Origin: Liriodendron chinense
Lineage: Eukaryota > Streptophyta > Magnoliopsida > Magnoliales > Magnoliaceae
DNA length: 64,000 bases
Reading direction: 5' to 3'
Assembly (NCBI GenBank): GCA_003013855.2
Contig: ML058453.1
Coordinates: 6,069,861 to 6,133,860 of the forward strand
In this document: positions 10,801-22,800 of the stretch, piece by piece
Layout: the number at the start of each line of letters is the position of its first letter
Numbering within the stretch: the first letter of the stretch is position 1
Translations under genes and position numbers: made by a program
Notes under the pieces: generated by a model
Told to the model about the DNA's origin: nothing
What the model saw: only the letters and a program-made list of their open reading frames with translations
Database searches by the model: none

Positions 10801-13800
10801 CAATAGAGCTTCCCCAATATAAGGTTGTAAATGGAAGATGTGACCTGAAGAAATAATCTAGAGAGTATTCAACTTGCACCTCAATAAGAAACAAAACCTA
10901 GCGTATTCCGTTCATGATTCTTACCTTGCTCCACCGAAAAATTTCGCCATCATCAAACTCAAGAGTTAAAACACCAACAGGATCAACTTGAATTGAACGC
11001 CCCCAGAATTTGCTTTTTAGATTACTGTCACCCCAAAATTTCCATCCTCTGCCTTCACAGTGGCACGCAACAATCATCGGGTGATGACTGACCTGTCTCC
11101 AATTAAAATGAATGTTTGAGTAAGTAACTTGACCACTAATCATTACAGGAAAATAAATGAAAAAAAAAAAAAAAAGAATCCAGTGAGCATACAGCATAGT
11201 TTATGTTCTGAATGATTGAAAAGTAATGCGATATCATCCAGTGAAATACAAACACAAGTATCAAAATGAAAGAAAGAAAAGAAGCACCAATTAGTAGGAA
11301 AACCTAAGATGCCAATTCTATACCTGCTAGAATTGTCCATTCTTGGTCAAGTCATTTGCTGAGGGGCTGATTTAGGTCTTCCTATTGGGGGTAGAGCAAG
11401 GGAAACATATTTTTAGGATCCCATTTCGGAACGTATTGAGAAAAAAAGTTTGCCAAGTGGAAAAGGTTGTATCTGTCACTTGGGGGCAGAGTCACTGTTA
11501 TGAAGCATGAATTGTCTATTCTTTCATATTCTCTCATTTTATTTTCTATACTCCCGTGCCACAGTAGTGGCAACAAAAATTGAATGGATCCAAAGAAATT
11601 TCCCATTGGGAAGGTAGGGAGGAAGGTCACAAGTTTCATTTAATTTATTGGAAGGAGGTCTAAAAATCCATAATAGAGGAATTAGGCACTGTTGAGTAAA
11701 TGGTGGTGGAGATTGGGGAGGAGCTGGAATCCTTGTGAGAAATGTGATTTCGAGGGGAGGGGGTGGTTTTGGCTGTTTTCTATGGATCTAATGCATCAGT
11801 GGTGTGAATGATTTTTGCAAGGTAAATACACAGTTTGATGATGACAACGTGGTATCTTGAGAAAAGTGGGAAAAGAATTTGGCAAAAGACTTCAGGCAAA
11901 CATCACATGAGTAATTTCTTTATAAACTTCTCTTTTAATTATAAAAAAACCACAGAAGTAACTTAGCCAGTTGCATTGTTCACCAGCGTGATTGGCTTTA
12001 CTAATTCTAATGGTCCAATTGGTGCCTGAAATCCACTCACAGCTTCTCAGTGCTTACCAGTCGCATTGTTCACCAGCGTGGCTGGCTTTACCAATTCTAA
12101 TGGTCCAATTGGTGCCTGAAATCCACTCAAAGCTTCTCGGTGCTGAATGGGCCAGCTTTCAACTGAATTTGCCGATTGACAATGTTTAAGTTTTTTCATC
12201 AATTCAGTATGGAGTCCGAAAAGAGCAAATTTCGGTATGTTCATTAGGGGTCCAAAAACAGCAAATTTCAGTATGTTCATTGTGTGAAAGCAGTAAAGTA
12301 TGAGTATCTTGAGTTTTATCTGGCTTTGCTATCATTCACCTTCCTATTTCCAGGTCACTAATGTGGAGATCTGCATTGATGGGGAGAAGGGAATTGAGAG
12401 AATCAAGAGCAACACTCCTCAACCCACTGACCATTCTCTGAACTCGTAAAAACAAATGACCATGTGTTTCAGAATGAGGAATTAGTAGTCCATGCCAAGA
12501 AGAAGAATCTCTCACTTTTTAGAAACAGATTTGACTCTCCCATGGATGCCATACAAAGTGTTCATTCAGATCTTGAAATGGAAAGAGAATCGACTGTGAG
12601 TGGCATTATGGTTCAAAAGAGCAATAATTGTGAATTGAGCACCTCTCAGTTTAGAAAGGATGTCAAGCACAAGATCAATTTATGGAGGACGATTCATTTT
12701 AGATGCCACTTCAGCAGTCAGAAAATGTCAATATCATTATTTGTATGCTAATATGGACAGTTGCAAAACACCCTAATAAGTTGTTGAGATTTTACAGGAT
12801 CATGGCATATGGTTACGTAGTCTTTCTGTTTTGTCACTGTTATTTGGAAGGGGCTTCACTTTCTCATTATCCATGAAAATGTCAAAAGTCAAAATTTGAA
12901 TCTCAATCATTTATGGTTAAGTAGTTAATCAGATTTTTGAACTAACAATATCTACCATTCTTGTATACACATTCTCCAAGAAGTCTGAGCATTCCTAACA
13001 TTATAAGATCTCCTTCCACAAGAAAAGACCAGCACCAGTGCATGAAATCAGCATTGTGATAAGAAAGAAACGCATGCCAGTTACAGTTGTACTCCACGTG
13101 TGTAAAGAGAACTATAAATTTTTCCACATGGTAATTGCAGCAGATTAGCATGTCTCAGACATATCTATATGTTGACCAACATGATATCAAGTCCAAGAGT
13201 TTTTTGGGTTTTAGAGAAACCTTTTCTGAGAAAAAACGTAGGCCTTTGTCCGGATAGTCAGCCTCATATGTTTCCCCCAAAAGTGGATTAAATGGCTTGC
13301 AGTTTCTTCCTTCTGTAGAAGCATATCCAGATACAGCAAATGCAGCAACATTTAGAATCCGCATAAGGCTATTTCCCTGCAGATTTTCATCCAGCATGTG
13401 AATTGAAGTAAATAAAACATACTTCCAACAAAATAAGTGGACTTTCTTTAGTTTCCATTAGAAGTTAAATGGCATCACAACATGTACATGGATAACATCA
13501 CAAACTAATATATCACCCTGATAAAAGTACTCTTTACAATATCCAATTCAAAGCAACAAGAACAGAACTTTCCACAATTTGAGCAACTTGGCACTATCAT
13601 ATTGATGGTGGTTTCCGGTTGGTTCAAATTGCAAACCCCACAAGGGTCCTGTCAAATTGTGAACCACACAAATGTATCTATTATTCTCTGAATGCATGGA
13701 TTAGTATACTTACGAAGTTATTTTCCATTTTTTATATTCAAATTAGTAGTAAATTTCCCTCTATTAAGGAACTTGTTTAGCAAGCTAAGACAACGAGTTA

Positions 13801-16800
13801 TTGCTAAAACAAGAAAAATAGTTGAATGAAGAGCCTGTAGATGCTGGCCATAAACATGGTTCTAGAGACATGTTAAGATCACTAAATGTTTCAGAATTTC
13901 AGCTAAATAATTGAATTTTTAGCACAGGGATTCTTCTATCATTTTCTACTGGCCTGATGCCTTAGAAGGATATTATAGTCTTTGAACAGTCACATCTTTT
14001 AATTTTCTATAATTGCATTGAAGTTTTTTGAGAGAATGTCAAATCTGGTATGTGCAATCCATAACGTCAGTTTTGTACAAGTGCCAGGAAAAAAATGGGT
14101 CTTATCAGTTTTTCTCCAATAGGCACCACAGGTGGTGTCAACCCGTAAGCATTTAGTGGAACTAGGGCTGTCAATGGACCAGATCTTGGTCCGGATCCAC
14201 TCCGATTTTACTGGATTTGGATCAACAATCCGGATCATTGGGTCAGATTCGGATCTGGTTAATCAGATCCGTTAAAATTTCAGGTCGGATCCGGATCACC
14301 TTGGATTCGCTCCGATTAAGATCCGATCCGAATTTAAAATGAATTAAATAATATTATATATATTTTATATATAAACACATATAAAAAAAAACCACATATA
14401 TTTTAATCTCAAGTGGACCACAGTATTTACCATCCAACCTATTGAATAGTATCCACATGTATTCGGATCGGAGTCGGATCGGCCAAATCTCAATCGGGTC
14501 GGGTTTCGGATCAAATGTTTAAAGATTTGTCGGATTTCAGGTTGGAGTCGGATCATCCGGATCACAAATCGAGTCGGATTCGGATCCGCCCTGATTCGCT
14601 CCTAATCCGATCCGTTGACAGCCCTAAGTGGAACTATTACCAACATCTACCATGAGCAGTGAAAGTGAAGCCTAGCTACATGGCAGATGGAGCTGATCAT
14701 GGTTTACAATATCATCTGGTAAAACTTTGTCGTGGGATGGGTAGATAACACATGACAGTGGACCTATCAATATGATGCGGAATGGAACTAAGCGGAAGTA
14801 TAAATCAATGAACAATTAAATTAAATCTAGTCAAATCACAAGTGCATAAATCCAAATAAGCCATAAATCATGTTCCATAACCATAACTACAAGCAAATAA
14901 TGAAAGAATGCTAAAATCTCAAAACCTGGGACCTATAAAAGGTAGAACTTCCATGTCCAAGCATAGGGTTAATCCTCCAATTTATGTATAGGGCTCTAGG
15001 GTTCTAGGGTATGAATGAAAATTGGGGACGGATGTGGATTAGGGTTAGGGTTAGAGTTTGGACAATTTGGGAATAGGAATTTTAAGGCTATAAAAGGGAA
15101 ACTTCGGATTTGGATGTGATGGGACTGTTGGATTTGAGAAACGGGTTGGGATTAGGCTTGGATTGATGAAAACGGATGGGAAAGGTTAGGGTTTTGATGG
15201 AAAGTTGGGAAAAAGGGGGTTGTGGGCCTCTCTCAAATGAAAAAGGCCCAAGGGATTGTGGGTTTGGCTTTGGATTCAAAGAAAATTCAAAGGTTCTCTA
15301 AATCGGATGAAACTTACTTTGATCTTGTGGAGAAGAAGAAGAGAAAAGAGATAGGAGAAGGATGGTCAGCATCACACCAAACAGAGCTCCAATCATTGGA
15401 GTTTTCATGCTCATCTCAAGCAAGAAGAAGGGTTCCTTCAAAATTCATAAACTTTCATTAATGAAATAGGGTTTCTCATGAAGTATATATAAGCCATGAA
15501 ATAGAAAAGTGCATAAAAGTGCCTAGGAAACAAAAAAGAACAAAAAAACTCCTAAATAAAATAGATGGACCTGTCGGTCCATTTGCAGCCCAATACAGCC
15601 CGTCGGTGGCCTGGTCCAGCCCGTAAGGCCTTAAGACACATAAAAAGTGTCCAGATATGATCCTGCTCTGGTCCTGCTACACATCCAACCACAAAGAGAG
15701 TGGGGTCCACCTCCTTCTCTGATATGTGCGTAACGGCGGATGTAAGATGTCCCCTCATCAACTCTCCCGGCTGAAGAAAAAAAAAAAAAAACTCCTGTAC
15801 CGCTCTAGGATGTCTGGATCTATCCACTACAGCTCGGTCTCTGTCAACCATGTGCAATCTGAAGTTGGCCGATTCTTCCACCTAACTAAATACTTCCGGT
15901 ACCCTCCTTCGCCAGTCGACACCACTTGCTCATCCAGAATGTCTCCAATCTTTACCTTTCTCTCAAGTAGCTGTGGTAAAAGGGGTAAAGGTTGGAAGAT
16001 GGGGAAGGAATAGGCCAAGTAGGATGGGATGGGGTAGATATGTCATCTAGGTGACCCTTGAAAGCCACTAGATCCTCCACATTAAATGCAGAACTAATTC
16101 CTATGCCAGGTGGAAGATCTACTACATACGCAATAGTGCCCAAACGTTTTAAAATCTTATACAGGCTGGCACTACGTGCTTGTAATTTCTTGACAGCTCC
16201 TTGTGGGAATTGTTCAAGTCGTATGCGGACCATGACATAATCACCCACTTGAAATTCTTGCAACCTGCAATGTGAGTCAGCATTCAATTTATACCATTCA
16301 TTGCTTACATTAATCTGCTTTCTAATATCAACGTGCAATTCATGGATATGTTGTGCAAAGGACTGAGCTAACTCTGATGGCCTACTCAAGACAGGCATGG
16401 GAATAAGATCTACAGGTTTCCTAGGTTTATAGCCAAGTACGGCTTCAAATGGACTCATGCCTATAAACCTATTTACCAAACTATTATATGTAAATTCAGC
16501 CACAGGTAAAACGGTGTCCGACGTCCTAATGTGATCACCCACCGAACATCGCAGAAGGTTCCCTAGACTCGTATTTACAACCCCCGATTGACCATCGGTC
16601 TGCGGATGGTATGCCGATGAAAACTAGAGCCTCGTGCCCATCATATGCCACAGTGTCTTCCAAAAATAGCTCATAAATCGCACATCACGGTTAGACACTA
16701 TCATTTTGGGCAATCCATGCAAGCAAACTACCTCCCCAAAGAATATCTTAGCTATGTTGGAGGCATCTTAAATCTTGGAGCAAGGCAGGAAGTGGACCAT

Positions 16801-19800
16801 TTTCGAGAAATGGTCCACCACAACAAAAATGGAATCATGCTTTCGGATAGTCTTGGAAAGCCCAAGCATGAAATCCATACTAACATCTTACCACGATTCA
16901 TGTGGCACGGGCAAAGGCATGTATAAACCCGTGTTTTGCCTCTTTTGCTTTGCCAATTGACAAATACGACACTGCCCTATAACCTTGGTGACATCTCTCT
17001 TGAAACTTGGCCAATAGAATCGGTCCTCAACGAGGGCAATGGTCTTCTCTCTCCCAAAGTGTCCAACGACTCCACCAACATGAAATTCTTAGACAAGGAA
17101 ATACCTGTAGGCATGTACGAGGAATGCAGAGCTTGTCTCCTTTAAATAGGAAACTATTGAACAAGACAAACCCATCGCTATTCCTCTGATCATCCAAAAG
17201 TGACGCAAAGATGTGTCCAAAGTCGGGGCATGCAGGATATTCATCTTTCAAATTCTCAAATCCCTTGACTTCAACACTCATGGACTAAAGGCGCATCACT
17301 CTACGGCTAACATGTTATTCCTTAACCGCTCTACATTCTGCCGTATAAGGCGTGGCTGGGATTAGAGCTATCCTCTAAAATTTCCCCTTCAGTTTCATTG
17401 ATATGTGTCAATCACAAAAAAATCCATAGGCACATCTCCACTTCATCGACCCAACTCTAATACTATGACCAATATCCCACTCAATCTCTCCTGACTTTTA
17501 TTTGCTCACATCGAAAATTAAATAATATACAGAACAACCTACATAAATGTTACACTATATAAAATTGTGTAACATATCAAAATAACGAATGAGCATGTCT
17601 CCATCAAGCAACCAGTCATTGGACAAACTAATGCTAATACTGGATCATGACAAACATGCAACTTAATGCTTTTATCAAGCATATAAAAGTATGCATAGTT
17701 AAGACATAAAACAGTGGACATTATTTGACGATTCAAACAAGTTCCAAACTTTTTCGACAAAGTTATAACTAAGTTTAGGATGAAACAAAGTAGTCGGTGA
17801 AATCTATTACAATTCAACGGATTCAAGTCACAAAATGGAATTAGTGAAAACTCAAACACAGTAAACCATCATGATCTTTAATTGTGTTGAAGGATTGCCA
17901 TCAAAACTTCCTGAAATAAAACATGCCATGTCATGAACTTACCTTTCTACCCCATTCATTCGCTTGGTCAATTAGGAACGAGTATTCCAGATCTTCAAAA
18001 CATCTCTGTAAAGAAGATAGAGGCTCGTTAAAGTACACAGGAAGACAAACTTTCGTAAGATCCTTTCCAATGTTATCTTTAATCATTGACCAGAGGCTGA
18101 CTCCCTTCTCTTTCTCGACTGGATCGGGCAATCTTTTACGTCGTCTAACATAAGGGTAGTTAAATACCACAGATCTTATTGAAGCATCAGTACCATTCTC
18201 AGAATCAATGGCATAATGCTCTTCATCATCTGAATCAAATGATGACCTCTGAAAATCAGAGTCACTGCTTTTAAAAGAACTTGATGACAGAAAATCACGT
18301 GTATCAAAAAATGCATTTTCATCATCATCTGTTTCTTCCTCCGCAGCATCGTTTCTTTCATTGTCATCATCGGAATCTGTGACACTACCTTCTGGAAAAA
18401 GACATTTTGCATGCACAAATAAGAATAACATAAAGCATATTAACTGAAACTAGACAAGAAACAACAAAATAAAAATAATAACAGCCCTGAAGAACAAACT
18501 AGAGGAACAAAATCAGAAAACAAGCACATCATGCAAGCATATCAATTTCAGTTAATGCCATATAGAGAAGGCAACCATAAGTTCGAAACAACAATTCTAA
18601 AGCAAGCTTCAATTCAGCTAGATTTCTTTGGATGAGTCAGAGAAAGTAGTATTATAACAAGAAACTTAACCACCAAGGAACCATGAAGGAAAATGCTCTA
18701 AAATTGTCAGAAGCACATTTGGAGGATAGATGGTGCAAGTACCAACTACACAGTATGGTGAGTGTTAAAAACAGTGGATACTCCGAAAACCAAATAGTCA
18801 GGATGGAGACAAGAAAAGATTGGTCGTAGCTCTCAAGTACAGTCGTCATCCTCCTCCTCCTCGTAGCCTTGTCCCGGCTATTTGGGATCAGATTTTCACA
18901 TGAATACTTGCAGAAGGTTCAATATGGGCTGCCCAACTGACATCAACCCCCTTTTACCTGGGCTTAGGACCAGCAGGCACAATACTACCAGGCAGAATTG
19001 CTTAACTCGTCCAGTATAATCATGTTCAAAATATTTCCCCACAAATAGTTGCAGGCTCTTTAGCCACCTGTTAAGTTGTTGTAGTTCACTCTAAATTTTA
19101 ACTAGCTAGTCCTGAATTTAAATCCAGGCCATCTAAAGTTCAAGTCTTGGTAAAGGGGAATTTGAAGGCTTCTTAATAAAAGAAAAAGAGCATTAGATCT
19201 GAATTCTAACTAGCAGAAAAAGAGCATCAGCTCTGAATTCTAACCAGCCGGTCTTGAATTCAGACCCAGGCTGTGTATTAAGTTCAAGGTCTGGGGAAGG
19301 GGAAGGCTTCTTAATAAAGACAGAGCTTGCACCTTTTCTTGAGATCGAAGGTCACAGACCTCGAGAGTAATGCAACCATCAGTTTTCATCTTCTAGTAGT
19401 TAATCCATTTGTATCTTCTCTTCACTTATGTTGATGCCACCAGTTAGATTTTTCTTTTCTTAAAGATCATCAAAATTGGCAGTCATGTGAAGTTCATCAT
19501 CATCTAAGCCTTATCCCAACTAATTGGGGTTGGCTACATGAATCCTTTTCCGTATTGTTCATATGGAAGTGATTAGCTAAATACATAAGCAAGCTGAAAA
19601 TACCTTTCTGTGTGTGAGTTTGCGTGCACGCTTTTTTTTTGTCAGGGTTGGGTGGAATTGATCAGGGCTTGTCCATTCTACATGTTTCGACATCTTTTGA
19701 GTTCCATGTGAAGACCATTTACCAACTTATATGGTGGAAAATCCATGGCCACATGCCATTTGAGCGGTTTTGTTCAGAATCCAAGGACAATGTTTCTTTA

Positions 19801-22800
19801 ATCCTTGGCACTTTTTGAAGTCTATTGCTAAAAAATAGTCTCTTGGAACTCAACTCTTCTTTATTAGCTTAGATTTAATTTGAAATTAACCAACCCAAAA
19901 CAAATGACCGCATAAATGTTTTTTTACTTTTATTTTCTTTTTCTAGGTTTCCTCATCTCAATTATCTGTTTTCCTCAATGTTTACCCTTTTCTAGTACAG
20001 ACATGCATGGTGTTTATAAGTTCAAAAAGTCAACTCCGACACTCACGATTACTTGGGCATTTAGCACTGCGTTATTTCCAAGTTACAGTACATATTATGC
20101 GGGTCCCTTTCTAAATCTTTTTTTTCTTTTAATTTGCATTTGTAAAATAAAACTTCCATTGTGTAAGATTTAATAATAGGAAAAAGATAGATTCACAAAT
20201 GCCAAGAAAGAAGAGGTAAGTAAGTAGAAAAGATTGACAAAAAGATAATCTTACAAGCTTGTAAAGAAAGCAAATGATATGGGTGAGAAAGCTAATAATC
20301 ATGTATAAAATTAATGACAGGCTTGTAAAGATAGCAAATGATATGGGTGACAAAGCTAATAATCATGTATAAAATTAATGACAGGCTTGTAAAGATTAAA
20401 AAAAAATGATTAGGTGACAAAGCTAATAATCATGTACAAAATTAATGGCAAGCTTGTAAGGATAGCAAATGATATGGGTGACAAAGCTAATAATCATGTA
20501 TAAAATTAATGGACTGCCATTTGACATGGCATCTTACCACTATATTTGTCATTCTTCAATCTTGAAGCAGACCTATGTTCCTTTGACTGCCTTTGGCTCT
20601 CATCAACTACAGTATTCTCCAAATCAACCTTTTCTGTCTACATAACAAAGTACAAAAGGTTGGTTTTCAGTATGCCAATAAGAACTTCTGAGCTAAGGAT
20701 ACCTTATGCTGTAAATCAAACTGTCATGTCATGTGGCATGAGGATGTGATACATCCATCAAAAGGGCTCTCGGGGAAAGAAAAAAAAAAAATCCTAAAGG
20801 TCAAGTGAAGCCCACCCAGGTTGGTTTTTGAAACCAAAATCACAGAAGCAGCAGCAAGAGAAATATTGCCCCATCAGGTTTTCAGGAGTTTAAGTTCAAT
20901 ATTGAGGCAAGATAGTCAAATGCCAGCCCATCCTCGTGTAGTATCATATTACTTGTGGAAGCAAAAACTCCAACACATGACTACAAACTCCATTCTGTTT
21001 AAGCGAAAATCACAATCTCCACAAATTTTCAGTGTTCAAGATCTTCCAATTCATACAGGTGCGAAGTTACACAGATTTGGTTTTCTTGGACAATGGGGAT
21101 GACCTATTATTGATCTACGCGTGGTTGGCTTTAATTATTTTACAGGGTACTTTCTAAGCTTGAATTTTGGCAGCACAATTTCTCATACAGGGCACAGTTC
21201 CTTCACTTCAAACGAATGACAATTAAGTCCACATATTATATCCTTACAAGAAATTATTAAAAAAAAAACAAACAAACACCGGTTTGAGTTATGTCTTGCC
21301 TTGTTAGTTTGTGCCTAAATGCATTCTTGCGACTAAAAAGTTCTGTGCAACAACACATCCTTTGGCTGACAATCCAGTTGCATGCCTCTAGAGGATGCAA
21401 AGGCTTTCAATATATGAAACTTGAACTTCCCAAGAGTCTCTCAAAATATTTCAGGCAACTTGCTAACATTGCAGGATGACTTGATTAGACAAACGTGCTG
21501 ACACACAGCACCATCACATAAAAATGATGAAGAATTTTCCTGTGTCAATGCTCTCCGGAATAATGACTGCAGCTCAGCAGTTTGGGTTCACAATCCCAAT
21601 AATCAACAGGTATGTATACATACATGTATACCTGTACATACAGAATCCACCATACTAACCATTCGTACAGCTCATCAGTCATCCAAGAAGCCAACAACAG
21701 ACGGACATTTAGATTACGTGGCCCTTTCAGACTGAACCTAAACTGCTTAAGCACCACCACCACAGTTTTCTTTTGTCAAAACAATACCTAAGTGTTTAGG
21801 ATCACCTCTCTCCAGACAGAGACAATGAGGTGTCAAATATAACTAACCTGGAAAAACCCAACAAGCCGACAGTCCATACAGTTATAAATAACAATAGTTT
21901 ATGAAATATTAGTTCTCAGAAATGCAAACTATGTTAAAAAGAAGGGGGGGGAGGGACAAGTCACATTCATATAATTAGCTTGTAATGAAAAACTAATTCG
22001 AGGTTTTGTCTAGAAAGCTGTCTTAACAAGGTTCAACACAACGGTTTCTTTGTCATTTTTCAAAAAACGGAGTGTCCTTATAACATAGGTGTTTGTATGA
22101 GTGGGGTGCATGCATAATGATTGAACTGAGCAAAATCTTCCAGTGACAGAATTCAACAATGGAGAGTACTATAAACAATTAGGAAGGTTTAATGAGTCAA
22201 ATGGCACCAGCATTTTGCATGGTCACATCGCACAATACTTGAAAGTAATCCTTGGAACAAAGTGCATAAAGAACAAGCAAGGGAAGCTAAACAGAGAGAA
22301 GCAAACACATAGATCGCTTAAATACACTGAAGTGTTCTCGAAGTATTCAAAAAAGTGATGTTTCCTTCCTAATCCACAGACTTTTCGAACAATCTAATCT
22401 AGGTTTCATGCAAGAAGAAACTTCAAGTATTAGAAAAAAAAGGAATCAAATAACAACTCATTCCATCAATTCAAGTCTTTTCATGCATATATTTCAAATA
22501 CTGAGTGCCATAGAGCACCAGTTCCATCTTATATATTCAATTCATCTTTACAGAGATTATATATATAAGAGAATACAACGGGCATTCTCCTTCAAAATTA
22601 GTACCACAAAAGGGGAGAAAGATGAAAGAATGTATCACACAAACCATCAAAGAATTCCAAAATTCCACAGTAGATGAGATTTTCATATGGAGTCATTATA
22701 CCTCTAGCTGGCGCAGGGTCTCAATGAGGAGCAATTGCTTCTGCTTGAGGAGCACCAGCTTGTTCTGCAGTGCAGCAAACTCATTCCTCATAATCTGCTC

